From the NCBI GenBank assembly GCA_018062105.1, contig JAGOSV010000009.1, forward strand, positions 30,460-62,567: a stretch of 32,108 bases of DNA. The letters are read 5' to 3'. The position numbers and the translations under genes were made by a program. The DNA is from Sterolibacterium sp. GTDB lineage: Bacteria; Pseudomonadota; Gammaproteobacteria; Burkholderiales; Rhodocyclaceae. Position 1 is the stretch's first letter; each line of letters starts with the position of its first letter. This document shows, piece by piece, positions 1-9,479 of this stretch. The notes under the pieces are model-generated. The model was not told the origin of the DNA, did not search any database, and was given only the letters and a program-made list of their open reading frames with translations.

Positions 1-269
1 AGCTTGAGCAGTCGGTCGATGTTGGGATGCTTGCCGGGGTTGGTACGCGCATCGTCCGCATGTTCGGCGTAGAGCTCGATGCCCTTGCGGGCGGCATCGG
101 CCGTGATGGCACCGTAAATCTGGCCGAGATGGTTGTAGATGCTGAGCGAACCTGCTTGACCGGTCTTGTTTTCTATCGTGCTCACTACATTGCCGGCGGC
201 ATCGATTAGTTGCAGGGCGGCGAGATGGGAAATCTTGGGCAGCTGCTTGAGATTGTCGGCAAAAGCCAT
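1..269 (-). CDS. DUF2322-family protein, partial (3' end outside window)
   Basis: An open frame starts at ATG 269-267 and runs off the left edge, so only the first 89 residues are visible. It begins MAFADNLKQLPKIS and contains NKTGQAGSL and NPGKHPNIDRLL. I recall this pattern from DUF2322, a small family of unknown function found mainly in Betaproteobacteria; that assignment is from memory. It has no signal peptide and no membrane segment, so it is probably cytoplasmic. It lies 23 bp downstream of purB on the same strand with an AAGGAGCAT-like ribosome site before the ATG, so co-transcription with purB is likely. The overlapping plus-strand open frames here have no recognisable content. Confidence 0.7.
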   Translation of the reverse strand, partial: MAFADNLKQLPKISHLAALQLIDAAGNVVSTIENKTGQAGSLSIYNHLGQIYGAITADAARKGIELYAEHADDARTNPGKHPNIDRLLK

Positions 270-292
270 GGGATGCTCCTTGTCAGATGCGC

Positions 293-1774
<1,482 letters not shown>

Positions 1775-1803
1775 TCAAAAAATACAGGGAAAAGCATGGC
1801 CAA

Positions 1804-1827
1804 AGTGTCGTTAAAAGTGTCGTTAAA
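1804..1827. repeat. Two perfect tandem copies of a 12-bp unit
   Basis: AGTGTCGTTAAA occurs at 1804-1815 and again at 1816-1827, followed by the start of a third unit (AGTT). The array ends three bases before the -35 element of the cysE promoter. It may be an operator with two helical-turn-spaced half sites or a short variable tandem repeat; the sequence cannot decide. Confidence 0.8.
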
Positions 1828-1829
1828 AG

Positions 1830-1857
1830 TTGAACAAAACTGAGGGCTATTTATAAT
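1830..1857 (+). promoter_or_regulatory. Sigma-70 promoter of cysE
   Basis: A -35 element TTGAAC (1830-1835) is separated by 16 bp from a perfect -10 element TATAAT (1852-1857). Transcription should start near 1864, giving a leader of about 20 nt before the cysE ATG at 1886. The 12-bp tandem repeat abuts the -35 element. Confidence 0.8.
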
Positions 1858-1885
1858 CTCGTGGTTTCAGGCTTTGGAGCCCCTC

Positions 1886-2644
1886 ATGTTCAGCCGCCTG
1901 CGCGAAGACATCCGCTGTGTCTTTGATCGCGATCCCGCTGCCCGTTCGACTTGGGAAGTGTTGACCTGCTATCCGGGATTCCATGCGCTACAGTGCCACC
2001 GACTGACTCATGCCCTGTGGAAAACGGGATTTCGCTGGCTGGCGCGCTGGCTGGCGCATTGCGTGCGCTGGCTGACGGGTATCGAGATTCATCCGGGGGC
2101 AACGATCGGCCGGCGGGTGTTCATCGATCATGGCATGGGTGTGGTGATCGGTGAAACAGCCGAGATCGGTGATGACTGCACGCTCTACCATGGGGTCACC
2201 CTGGGTGGAACATCCTGGAACAAGGGCAAGCGCCATCCAACCTTGCTGCGTGGGGTGGTGATCGGTGCTGGAGCCAAGGTACTCGGGCCCATCACCATCG
2301 GCGAGGAAGCGCGGGTTGGCTCCAATGCTGTTGTCGTGCGCGATGTGCCGGCAGCAGCGACAGCAGTGGGGATTCCTGCACGCATCATCGAGGGCGAGCG
2401 TGATCAGGCGCGTGAAGCCAAGGCCGAGACCATGGGCTTTTCTGCCTATGCGGTGACGCGTGAGGATGATCCGGTGGCCAAGGCCATTCATGGCCTGCTC
2501 GATCATGCCGTCGATACCGACCGGCGCTTAACCTTGCTGCTGCAACATCTGGAACGCGCGGGTCTGCTGGAGGATCAGGGCGGGGATGGTTTAGCCACCG
2601 CCGACAAATTTGATCCCAATTATCTGGGCAAGATAGTTGACTAA
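1886..2644 (+). CDS. cysE: Serine O-acetyltransferase
   Basis: The 252-residue cytoplasmic enzyme makes O-acetylserine from serine and acetyl-CoA, the first step of cysteine synthesis. The left-handed beta-helix hexapeptide repeats are visible from about residue 70 ([20 protein letters not shown], then [19 protein letters not shown]), with catalytic His in FIDHGMG and the family block [16 protein letters not shown]. It is of the shorter kind, with a reduced N-terminal helical domain compared with E. coli CysE (273 aa). ATG 1886 was chosen because GGAG (1876-1879) lies 6 nt upstream; a TTG at 1874 is also open. The C-terminus is KIVD, not the terminal Ile that docks into CysK in E. coli. Its position ahead of iscR links cysteine supply to cluster assembly. 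Confidence 0.95.
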   Translation: MFSRLREDIRCVFDRDPAARSTWEVLTCYPGFHALQCHRLTHALWKTGFRWLARWLAHCVRWLTGIEIHPGATIGRRVFIDHGMGVVIGETAEIGDDCTLYHGVTLGGTSWNKGKRHPTLLRGVVIGAGAKVLGPITIGEEARVGSNAVVVRDVPAAATAVGIPARIIEGERDQAREAKAETMGFSAYAVTREDDPVAKAIHGLLDHAVDTDRRLTLLLQHLERAGLLEDQGGDGLATADKFDPNYLGKIVD

Positions 2645-2657
2645 GTTACTCGGGAAT
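2633..2657 (+). promoter_or_regulatory. IscR type 1 operator, overlapping the cysE stop codon
   Basis: From ATA at 2633 to AAT at 2657 the sequence matches the 25-bp E. coli type 1 IscR consensus, as I recall it, at about 22 positions, including the GACT (2639-2642) half. The other half, ACTC against the consensus AGTC, has one mismatch. It overlaps the last four codons of cysE and the iscR promoter, so holo-IscR binding should repress its own operon. The consensus is recalled, not searched. Confidence 0.75.
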
Positions 2658-2665
2658 CGTAGAGT
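2637..2665 (+). promoter_or_regulatory. Promoter of the iscR-isc operon
   Basis: TTGACT (2637-2642) and TAGAGT (2660-2665) are separated by 17 bp, a good sigma-70 arrangement. The -35 begins within the cysE coding region and lies inside the predicted IscR site. The leader to the iscR ATG at 2738 would be about 65 nt. Confidence 0.75.
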
Positions 2666-2737
2666 GACGGTCTCGCCGGAGGGTTTTGGATTTTCCCCGG
2701 TAACTCGATGGACTCACTGCACAAAGCGAGGCAGATA

Positions 2738-3217
2738 ATGAAATTGACGACCAAGGGACGTTTTGCGGTAACTGCGATGATCGATCTGGCACTGCGCCAG
2801 ACGGACGGGCCGGTGACGCTGGCAGGTATCAGTGAGCGGCAGAAGATTTCGCTCTCCTATCTCGAGCAGCTTTTCGGAAAACTGCGCCGACATGCGCTGG
2901 TGACCAGCGTGCGTGGGCCGGGGGGCGGTTACCGGCTGACCAAGCCGCTGGAAGAGGTTTCGGTTGCAGACATCATTCATGCGGTCGACGAGCCGATGGA
3001 TGCCACAGCCTGCGGCGGCAAGGCCAATTGCCATGACGAACAGCCCTGCATGACGCACAATCTGTGGACGACCTTGACCAAGCGCATGATCGACTACCTG
3101 AGTTCGGTGACGCTAGCCGAGCTGGTGGCGCAGCAGGGGCAGTCTGCGACGGCTCATGCACACAGCCATGAACCGGCACACAAGTCGAAGCGCACCATTG
3201 CAGTCGCTTCTGTCTGA
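2738..3217 (+). CDS. iscR: Rrf2-family [2Fe-2S] transcriptional regulator IscR
   Basis: The 159-residue protein begins MKLTTKGRFAVTAMIDLAL, nearly the E. coli IscR N-terminus. The winged helix includes ISLSYLEQLFGKLR and SVRGPGGGYRL. Cluster ligands Cys92, Cys98, Cys104 and His107 fall at exactly the E. coli positions, so cluster binding is expected. In the family, holo-IscR represses the isc operon and apo-IscR also acts at type 2 sites. ATG 2738 was chosen over the open ATG at 2708 because GAGG (2728-2731) lies 6 nt upstream and the family N-terminus starts here. It heads the isc block, downstream of a type 1 site that it should bind itself. Confidence 0.97.
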   Translation: MKLTTKGRFAVTAMIDLALRQTDGPVTLAGISERQKISLSYLEQLFGKLRRHALVTSVRGPGGGYRLTKPLEEVSVADIIHAVDEPMDATACGGKANCHDEQPCMTHNLWTTLTKRMIDYLSSVTLAELVAQQGQSATAHAHSHEPAHKSKRTIAVASV

Positions 3218-3251
3218 GCTGTCCGGGTTACCTTTGAACCGCATCTGAGCC

Positions 3252-4418
3252 ATGTTCGCTCCGACCTATTTCGACCATAACGCCACCACGCCGCTCGATC
3301 CGCGCGTGCTGGAGGCGATGTTGCCGTATTTGCGCGAGCAGTACGGCAATGCGTCGAGCCGTCATGAATATGGGCGGGCAGCGCGACGTGCCGTCGATGA
3401 GGCGCGGCAGAAAGTAGCCGCCGCCGTGGGGGCACATCCGACGGAGGTGTTGTTTACCAGCGGTGGTTCCGAAGCGAATAACCTGTTTATCAAAGGCGCG
3501 GCGACGGTGCGTCGCGAACAAGGCCGCTTCCCCTTTATCGCCATTTCCGCCATCGAGCATCCCTGTGTGCGTGAGCCGGCGCGCCAGTTGGCCAAAGCGG
3601 GCGGTAGCCTGCGTGAAATCGCCGTGGATGCAGCGGGCTGTATCGAGCGGGATGATTTTTTGCGAGCCGTGGAGGAACGCCCCGCCCTGGTGTCCGTCAT
3701 GCTGGCCAACAACGAAACCGGTGTGATGCAGGATGTTGCTGGCCTGGCTGCGCTGGCTCACCCTGCGGGAGCCTGGTTTCACAGCGATGCCGTGCAGGCC
3801 CTGGGCAAGCAAACTATTGATTTCCGCACCCTGAATGCTGCCGGGGTGCAGGCGCTGACGCTTTCTGCCCACAAGGTCGGCGGCCCCAAGGGGGCGGGTG
3901 CACTGGTTCTCGACAAGCGTGTCGAGCTTGTGCCCCAGATCGCCGGTGGTGGGCAAGAGCGGGGCTATCGCTCTGGTACTGAAAATGTTGCCGCCCTCGT
4001 CGGTTTTGGTGAAGCCTGTCAGTGGATTCCAGAGCGTCTGGCATGCAGGGCGCAGCTGCGTCTTTTGCGCGATGCGCTGGAAGAAGGGCTGCGTGCTCTG
4101 GGTGCCCACATTTTCGGAGAAGAGGCCGAGCGCCTGGCCAATACGGTTTATTTTTCCCTGCCCGAGATCGAGGGCGAAACCTTGGTGGGCAAACTCGACC
4201 GGGCCGGTTTTGCAGTGGCCAGCGGTGCGGCCTGCTCCAGCGCGCAGCCCGAGCCGTCGCACGTCCTGCAGGCGATGGGAGTACCCGAGGTTCTGTTGCG
4301 CGGAGCGGTGCGCGTTAGCCTGGGGCCGGACAATACGGCCCGCCAGGTACAGGATTTCCTCGCCGCCCTGGGCGACACACTTTCTCAGCTGCGGCGTCTG
4401 GCGGCGCTGGCAGGCTAG
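3252..4418 (+). CDS. NifS/IscS-like cysteine desulfurase, first of two in the operon
   Basis: A 388-residue PLP enzyme of aminotransferase class V, group I desulfurase type. Visible features are [13 protein letters not shown] at the N-terminus, SGGSEANN near 70, [10 protein letters not shown] near 178, the PLP lysine Lys208 in [12 protein letters not shown], and the mobile-loop catalytic Cys328 in [16 protein letters not shown]. It should release sulfur from cysteine as an enzyme persulfide. It differs clearly from the next gene and lacks the C-terminal IscU-docking tail (ELSPLWEMH) present in IscS, so it may serve another acceptor. It sits 34 bp behind iscR and 23 bp before iscS. No clear Shine-Dalgarno sequence precedes the ATG. 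Desulfurase identity is firm; its special role is unknown. Confidence 0.93.
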   Translation: MFAPTYFDHNATTPLDPRVLEAMLPYLREQYGNASSRHEYGRAARRAVDEARQKVAAAVGAHPTEVLFTSGGSEANNLFIKGAATVRREQGRFPFIAISAIEHPCVREPARQLAKAGGSLREIAVDAAGCIERDDFLRAVEERPALVSVMLANNETGVMQDVAGLAALAHPAGAWFHSDAVQALGKQTIDFRTLNAAGVQALTLSAHKVGGPKGAGALVLDKRVELVPQIAGGGQERGYRSGTENVAALVGFGEACQWIPERLACRAQLRLLRDALEEGLRALGAHIFGEEAERLANTVYFSLPEIEGETLVGKLDRAGFAVASGAACSSAQPEPSHVLQAMGVPEVLLRGAVRVSLGPDNTARQVQDFLAALGDTLSQLRRLAALAG

Positions 4419-4441
4419 TCTCATTTCAGGAGTTATTCGAT

Positions 4442-5653
4442 ATGCTCAAATTTCCCATCTATCTCGACTATTCGGCAACGACTCCGGTCGATCCGCGTGT
4501 GGCGGAAAAGATGATTCCTTACCTGACCGAAAAGTTCGGCAACCCGGCCAGCCGCTCCCATGCCTATGGCTGGGAGGCGGATACCGCCGTGGAAGAAGCG
4601 CGCGTCCAGGTGGCCGCCTTGGTCAATGCCGATGCCAAGGACATCATCTGGACCTCCGGGGCGACGGAATCGAACAATCTCGCGATCAAGGGTGCGGCGT
4701 ATTTCTACTCGGGCAAGGGGAAGCATCTGATTACGGTGAGCACCGAGCACAAGGCCGTGCTCGACACCATGCGCGAGTTGGAGCGTCAGGGCTTCGAGGT
4801 GAGTTATCTCGATCCGGACGAGAATGGCCTGGTCAGCGTTGAGCAGTTCCGCCAGGCGCTGCGGCCGGACACCATCGTGGCCTCGGTGATGGCGGTCAAT
4901 AATGAAATTGGGGTGATCCAGCCGATTGCCGAAATTGGTGAGGTCTGCCGTGAAAAGGGTGTCATTTTCCACGTCGATGCCGCGCAGGCGACCGGCAAGA
5001 TGCCGCTTGATCTGACCCAGCTGAAGGTTGATCTGATGTCCTTTAGCGCCCACAAGACCTACGGCCCGAAGGGTATTGGTGCGCTTTACGTCCGTCGCAA
5101 GCCGCGCATCCGGCTGGAGGCGCAGATGCACGGCGGGGGGCATGAGCGCGGTCTGCGTTCTGGCACCCTGGCGACGCACCAGATCGTCGGTATGGGCGAA
5201 GCCTTCCGGTTGGCTCGCGAAGAAATAGATTCTGAACTGGCGCGTATCGGCGCGTTGCGTGACCGGCTGCTCAAGGGGTTGAAGGAAATCGAGGAAACCT
5301 ATGTCAATGGCGATCTGCTGCAGCGGGTACCGCATAACCTCAATATGAGCTTCAACTATGTCGAGGGCGAGTCGATGATCATGGCGATCAAGGATATTGC
5401 CGTGTCCTCCGGTTCTGCTTGCACTTCGGCCAGTCTGGAGCCGTCTTATGTGCTGCGGGCGCTGGGGCGTTCGGACGAGCTGGCGCACAGCTCGATCCGC
5501 TTTACCCTGGGGCGGTTCACGACGGAAGAAGAGATTGATTACACCGTGGCACTGCTGCACGCCAAGATTGCCAAGCTGCGCGAATTGTCCCCGCTTTGGG
5601 AGATGCACCAGGACGGCGTGGATTTGAATACAGTACAGTGGGCTGCCCACTGA
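4442..5653 (+). CDS. iscS: Cysteine desulfurase IscS
   Basis: The 403-residue protein is almost co-linear with E. coli IscS (404 aa). It shows [27 protein letters not shown], His103, PLP Lys205 in [10 protein letters not shown] and catalytic Cys327 in [20 protein letters not shown]. The C-terminal [20 protein letters not shown] segment is the family tail that contacts IscU. It provides persulfide sulfur for Fe-S clusters and, in related bacteria, for thio-modified tRNA (MnmA, encoded further on) and other sulfur carriers. AGGAG (4428-4432) lies 9 nt before the ATG. It is the canonical desulfurase of this operon. Confidence 0.97.
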   Translation: MLKFPIYLDYSATTPVDPRVAEKMIPYLTEKFGNPASRSHAYGWEADTAVEEARVQVAALVNADAKDIIWTSGATESNNLAIKGAAYFYSGKGKHLITVSTEHKAVLDTMRELERQGFEVSYLDPDENGLVSVEQFRQALRPDTIVASVMAVNNEIGVIQPIAEIGEVCREKGVIFHVDAAQATGKMPLDLTQLKVDLMSFSAHKTYGPKGIGALYVRRKPRIRLEAQMHGGGHERGLRSGTLATHQIVGMGEAFRLAREEIDSELARIGALRDRLLKGLKEIEETYVNGDLLQRVPHNLNMSFNYVEGESMIMAIKDIAVSSGSACTSASLEPSYVLRALGRSDELAHSSIRFTLGRFTTEEEIDYTVALLHAKIAKLRELSPLWEMHQDGVDLNTVQWAAH

Positions 5654-5671
5654 ATTCAAAGGAGTTGAAAA

Positions 5672-6055
5672 ATGGCTTACAGTGAAAAAGTTCTCGACCA
5701 TTACGAAAATCCGCGCAACGTCGGCTCCTTCGGCAAGGAAGCGGAGGATGTCGGCACCGGCATGGTGGGGGCGCCGGCCTGTGGCGATGTCATGAAACTG
5801 CAGATCAAGGTCGGCAAGGATGGCGTTATCGAAGACGCCAAGTTCAAGACCTATGGCTGTGGTTCGGCGATTGCCTCTTCGTCGCTGGTGACCGAATGGG
5901 TCAAGGGTAAGACGCTCGATCAGGCGCTGGACATCAAGAATACCCAGATTGCTGAGGAGCTGGCTTTGCCGCCGGTGAAAATCCACTGCTCGATCCTGGC
6001 TGAAGATGCGATCAAGGCGGCTGTGGCGGATTACAAGCAGAAGCACGGAGAATGA
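5672..6055 (+). CDS. iscU: Fe-S cluster scaffold IscU
   Basis: The 127-residue scaffold assembles [2Fe-2S] and [4Fe-4S] clusters on Cys37, Cys63 and Cys106, with the conserved Asp39 and His105. The LPPVK motif at 99-103 is the HscA recognition peptide. All these residues are where the family has them. AAAGGAG (5658-5664) is 7 nt before the ATG, a strong ribosome site. It is followed after a single base by iscA, so the two are probably translationally coupled. Confidence 0.98.
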   Translation: MAYSEKVLDHYENPRNVGSFGKEAEDVGTGMVGAPACGDVMKLQIKVGKDGVIEDAKFKTYGCGSAIASSSLVTEWVKGKTLDQALDIKNTQIAEELALPPVKIHCSILAEDAIKAAVADYKQKHGE

Positions 6056-6056
6056 C

Positions 6057-6383
6057 ATGACCCAGATCACTTTGACGGAAAAGGCGGCGCGTCACGTCAC
6101 TAACTTCATCGCCAAGCGTGGCAAGGGTGCCGGCGTCCGGTTTGGTGTGCATACCTCAGGCTGTTCCGGCATGGCATACAAGCTGGAATTCGTCGATGCC
6201 ATCAACCCGGAAGACACGGTTTTTGAAAGCCACGGGGTGAAGATCATGGTGGATCCCAAGAGTCTGCCCTATATCGACGGCACAGAGCTGGACTATGTGC
6301 GCGAAGGGCTCAACGAGGGTTTCAAGTTCAACAATCCCAACGTCAAGGACGAGTGTGGCTGTGGCGAAAGCTTCAACGTCTGA
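6057..6383 (+). CDS. iscA: A-type Fe-S carrier IscA
   Basis: A 108-residue A-type carrier with Cys36 (SGCSGMAY), Cys100 and Cys102 (DECGCGESF), the three ligands of the family. It begins [14 protein letters not shown]. The frame is open further upstream inside iscU, but GGAG (6047-6050) 6 nt before ATG 6057 and the family N-terminus fix the start. In E. coli the protein accepts clusters or iron and passes clusters to apoproteins. Only one base separates it from the iscU stop. Confidence 0.97.
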   Translation: MTQITLTEKAARHVTNFIAKRGKGAGVRFGVHTSGCSGMAYKLEFVDAINPEDTVFESHGVKIMVDPKSLPYIDGTELDYVREGLNEGFKFNNPNVKDECGCGESFNV

Positions 6384-6394
6384 GCTAGCCGTCT

Positions 6395-6409
6395 TGGTCT
6401 GATAGACCA
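6395..6409 (+). promoter_or_regulatory. Short hairpin directly before the hscB start
   Basis: TGGTCT (6395-6400) and AGACCA (6404-6409) form a perfect 6-bp stem with a 3-nt loop, ending 2 nt before the hscB ATG. No purine-rich Shine-Dalgarno sequence is visible between iscA and hscB, so the stem occupies the place of the ribosome site. Confidence 0.45.
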
Positions 6410-6411
6410 CT

Positions 6412-6930
6412 ATGGATTTTCATCAGGATCATTTCACTCTGTTCCAGCTACCGCGTTGCTTCGCGCTCGATGCCGGTGGGCTCGACCGGCGTTATCGTGA
6501 GATGCAGGCGCAGGTACATCCGGATCGTCATGCCCATCTGGGGGAGACCGAAAAACGTTTGGCCATGCAGTGGTCCACGCGTGTCAATGAGGCTTATCAG
6601 ACATTGAAAAAACCGCTGGCCCGCGCTGAATATCTGCTGCTGCTGGCAGGTATCGATGTACATCAGGAACGCACCATGCCAACAGATTTCCTGGTGCGGC
6701 AGATGGAATGGCGCGAGGCCGTCAGTGATGCGTGGGCGGCTAGGGATGATGCAGCACTGGATACCCTGCACCGTCGCATCAAGAAAGAGATACAGGAGCA
6801 GTATGGCGCGCTCGAGACGCTGCTGGGGGCCGGTAACACCGTACTGGCTGCCGGACAAGTGCGCCAGTTGATGTTCCAGGAAAAGCTCCTGAAGGAAGTG
6901 GAGGAGGCACTGGCCGGGCTGGAAGCCTGA
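6412..6930 (+). CDS. hscB: Fe-S co-chaperone HscB (J-protein)
   Basis: The 172-residue protein matches E. coli HscB in length (171). The N-terminal J domain carries the HPD motif at residues 36-38 (QVHPDRHA) and the block AYQTLKKPLARAEYLL. The C-terminal helical bundle (about 85-172) is the IscU-binding part. HscB brings IscU to HscA and stimulates its ATPase. It sits between iscA and hscA as in the usual isc operon. A small hairpin lies where the ribosome site would be, and translation initiation may be weak. Confidence 0.95.
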   Translation: MDFHQDHFTLFQLPRCFALDAGGLDRRYREMQAQVHPDRHAHLGETEKRLAMQWSTRVNEAYQTLKKPLARAEYLLLLAGIDVHQERTMPTDFLVRQMEWREAVSDAWAARDDAALDTLHRRIKKEIQEQYGALETLLGAGNTVLAAGQVRQLMFQEKLLKEVEEALAGLEA

Positions 6931-6962
6931 GCCGGGCCCGGGGCAACGAGGGAGAAACTCTG

Positions 6963-7006
6963 CCCCTGCCATACCGCCTGGAGATGAGCGTGTGGCACGG
7001 CAGGGG
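6963..7006 (+). promoter_or_regulatory. Stem-loop in the hscB-hscA gap
   Basis: CCCCTGCC (6963-6970) pairs perfectly with GGCAGGGG (6999-7006) around a 28-nt loop. It lies in the only sizeable gap (93 nt) of the isc operon and lacks a U-tract, so it is more likely an mRNA-stability or partial-attenuation element than a full terminator. Confidence 0.4.
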
Positions 7007-7023
7007 ATAACGAAGACAACGAA

Positions 7024-8889
7024 ATGGCATTACTTCAGATTGCAGAACCCGGGGCAGCAACCGCGCCTCACGAACATCGTCTGGCCATAGGGATCGACCT
7101 GGGGACGACCAATACCCTGGTGGCAACGGTGCGCAGTGGCATGGCCGTCGTTCTCAGCGACAGCCAGGGGCGGGCCCTGTTGCCGTCGGTCATCCGCTAT
7201 CTGCCGGATGGCACGGTCAATGTCGGGCATGCCGCTCAGGCCGATCTGACAGCGGATCCAAAAAATACCATAGTCTCCGTCAAGCGTTTCATGGGGCGCG
7301 GGCTCAAGGACATCGCCCATGTCGAGAGCATGCCTTACGATTTCGTCGAGGCCGAGGCGGGCATGGTCAAGCTGCGCACGGTTGCCGGAGTGCGCACACC
7401 GGTCGAAATTTCAGCGGATATCCTCAAGGCGGTGCGTGACCGCGCCGAGGCCGCGCTGGGCGGGACGCTGTCTGGAGCAGTCATCACGGTACCGGCCTAC
7501 TTCGATGATGCCCAGCGCCAGGCCACCAAGGATGCTGCACGGCTGGCCGGTATCCATGTGTTGCGTCTGCTCAACGAACCGACTGCCGCAGCCATTGCCT
7601 ATGGCCTGGACAATGCCGCAGAAGGCATTTATGCCGTCTATGATCTGGGCGGTGGCACCTTCGATATTTCCATCCTGAAGCTGTCGCGCGGCATCTTCGA
7701 AGTGCTCGCCACCGGCGGAGATTCTGCCCTGGGTGGGGATGACTTCGATCAGCGTATTTTCTGCTGGATCATCGAGGTGGCACAGCTCTCGCCCCTGTCT
7801 CCGGCCGATGCCCGCCTGCTGCAGACCTGTGCGCGCGAGGCCAAGGAATATCTGACCAGCCATAGTGCCGCCCCCATCAATGTCCGTCTGGAAAGTGGCG
7901 AGGAAGTCCAGCTGACCCTGACAACGGAAATCTTCACCGACATCAGCCGCACCCTGGTGCAAAAAACGCTGGCCGCCGTTCGCAAGGCGGTACGTGATGC
8001 CGGCCTGACACCGGAGGAAATCAAGGGTGTGGTCATGGTTGGGGGCTCGACCCGCATGCCGCAGATCCAGCGAGCCGTTGGCGAGTTTTTCGCCCAGGAG
8101 CCGCTCAACAACCTCGATCCGGACAAGGTAGTAGCACTCGGTGCGGCGACCCAGGCCAATCTGCTGGCTGGCAACCGTGCCGCCGGAGATGACTGGCTGT
8201 TACTCGATGTCATCCCTCTGTCATTGGGTATCGAGATGATGGGCGGCCTGGCTGAAAAAATCATTCCGCGTAACTCGACCCTGCCGATTGCCCGCGCCCA
8301 GGAGTTCACCACCTTCAAGGATGGTCAGACGGCGATGGCCATTCATGTCGTGCAAGGAGAGCGTGAGCTGGTCTCCGACTGCCGCTCGCTGGCACGTTTC
8401 GAGCTGCGCGGTATCCCGCCGATGGCGGCTGGTGCTGCCCGCATCCGGGTCACATTTCAGGTTGATGCTGACGGTCTGTTATCCGTTAGCGCGCGTGAGC
8501 AGACCACCGGGCGCGAGGCCAGGATCGACGTGAAGCCGTCTTACGGCCTGAGCGATGATGAAATCACCTCGATGCTCAAGGACAGCTTCAACCACGCAGC
8601 AGAGGATGCCTTCCGGCGTGCCTTGCGTGAGGCGCAGGTCGAGGCGCAGCGCCTGATCGAGGCCACGCAGAATGCCCTGGTCGACGATGCCGACCTGCTG
8701 TCCCTGCTGGAGCGCGCCCACGTCGATAGCAGCATTGCCCGCCTGCAATCCGTGCTGATTGGTGATGACCGACGTGCCATCGACGAGGCCATGAATCTGG
8801 TCAGCCAGGCCACTGCCGAATTCGCCGCACGGCGCATGAATCGCAGCGTGCAGCGAGCGCTGTCCGGGCGCAATGTCGCCGAACTTTGA
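7024..8889 (+). CDS. hscA: Fe-S specialised Hsp70 chaperone HscA
   Basis: The 621-residue Hsp70 is close to E. coli HscA (616 aa). The nucleotide-binding domain has [15 protein letters not shown] near residue 22, [32 protein letters not shown] and [14 protein letters not shown]. The substrate-binding domain follows around [17 protein letters not shown]. It uses ATP to act on cluster-loaded IscU through the LPPVK peptide, assisted by HscB. The C-terminus lacks the acidic EEVD-like tail of DnaK. Its place between hscB and fdx separates it from the general chaperone DnaK. The nearest purine-rich site (AGGGGA, 7002-7007) is about 16 nt from the ATG, which is long. Confidence 0.97.
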   Translation: MALLQIAEPGAATAPHEHRLAIGIDLGTTNTLVATVRSGMAVVLSDSQGRALLPSVIRYLPDGTVNVGHAAQADLTADPKNTIVSVKRFMGRGLKDIAHVESMPYDFVEAEAGMVKLRTVAGVRTPVEISADILKAVRDRAEAALGGTLSGAVITVPAYFDDAQRQATKDAARLAGIHVLRLLNEPTAAAIAYGLDNAAEGIYAVYDLGGGTFDISILKLSRGIFEVLATGGDSALGGDDFDQRIFCWIIEVAQLSPLSPADARLLQTCAREAKEYLTSHSAAPINVRLESGEEVQLTLTTEIFTDISRTLVQKTLAAVRKAVRDAGLTPEEIKGVVMVGGSTRMPQIQRAVGEFFAQEPLNNLDPDKVVALGAATQANLLAGNRAAGDDWLLLDVIPLSLGIEMMGGLAEKIIPRNSTLPIARAQEFTTFKDGQTAMAIHVVQGERELVSDCRSLARFELRGIPPMAAGAARIRVTFQVDADGLLSVSAREQTTGREARIDVKPSYGLSDDEITSMLKDSFNHAAEDAFRRALREAQVEAQRLIEATQNALVDDADLLSLLERAHVDSSIARLQSVLIGDDRRAIDEAMNLVSQATAEFAARRMNRSVQRALSGRNVAEL

Positions 8890-8910
8890 TTGAACCCAGG
8901 TGAACCCATC

Positions 8911-9255
8911 ATGACCCGCATCGTCGTTTTGCCGCATGTCGAACTTTGCCCGGAAGGTGCCGTGATCGAGGCACAACCCGGGGTGAGCATCTGCAGCACC
9001 CTGCTGGAAAACGACATCCTCATCGAGCATGCCTGTGAGCAGTCCTGCGCTTGCACCACCTGCCACGTCATCGTCCGCGAAGGCTTCAATGCCCTGGAGC
9101 CCGCCGAGGAGGATGAAGAGGATCTGCTCGACAAGGCCTGGGGACTGGAGCCAAATTCGCGCCTGTCCTGCCAGGCCTTGGTCAATGACACCCCGTTGGT
9201 GGTCGAGATTCCGCGATACACCATCAACATGGTCAGCGAAGGGAAGAAAAAATGA
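8911..9255 (+). CDS. fdx: Isc-type [2Fe-2S] ferredoxin
   Basis: The 114-residue adrenodoxin-type ferredoxin carries ligands Cys42, Cys48, Cys51 and Cys87 at exactly the E. coli Fdx positions, with the extra conserved Cys46 (CEQSCACTTC). It supplies electrons for cluster assembly on IscU. ATG 8911 follows AGGTGA by 7 nt; a TTG at 8890 is open but gives a non-family extension. The acidic stretch EPAEEDEEDLLDKAWGL is typical. Its stop overlaps the iscX start (ATGA, 9252-9255). Confidence 0.97.
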   Translation: MTRIVVLPHVELCPEGAVIEAQPGVSICSTLLENDILIEHACEQSCACTTCHVIVREGFNALEPAEEDEEDLLDKAWGLEPNSRLSCQALVNDTPLVVEIPRYTINMVSEGKKK

Positions 9256-9446
9256 AATGGACAGACACGCTCGAAATTGCTATCGAGTTGGCCGAGCGGC
9301 ATCCGCAAGTCGATCCGGCGAAAATCAATTTCGTCGACCTGATGCAATGGGTCATGGCCATTCCGGGTTTTAGCCAGGACGAGAAACATTGCGGAGAAAA
9401 AATCCTCGAAGCCATCCAGATGGCCTGGATGGAAGAGATTCGCTGA
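9252..9446 (+). CDS. iscX: Fe-S assembly protein IscX
   Basis: A 64-residue acidic protein, MKWTDTLEIAIELAERHP, with the IscX hallmarks FVDLMQWV and EKILEAIQMAWMEE. In E. coli it binds IscS and iron and modulates the desulfurase. The ATGA overlap with fdx indicates translational coupling. This is the last classical isc gene. Confidence 0.96.
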   Translation: MKWTDTLEIAIELAERHPQVDPAKINFVDLMQWVMAIPGFSQDEKHCGEKILEAIQMAWMEEIR

Positions 9447-9479
9447 ATCATATCGTCATCGCCCGCAGCGCCCAGCAGC

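Noticed and set aside
3228-6070. Two long minus-strand open frames (398 and 545 codons) opposite the desulfurase genes
   Set aside because: The plus strand carries complete desulfurase and IscU genes; the minus frames have low-information Gln/His/Arg-rich sequence typical of antisense frames in GC-rich DNA.
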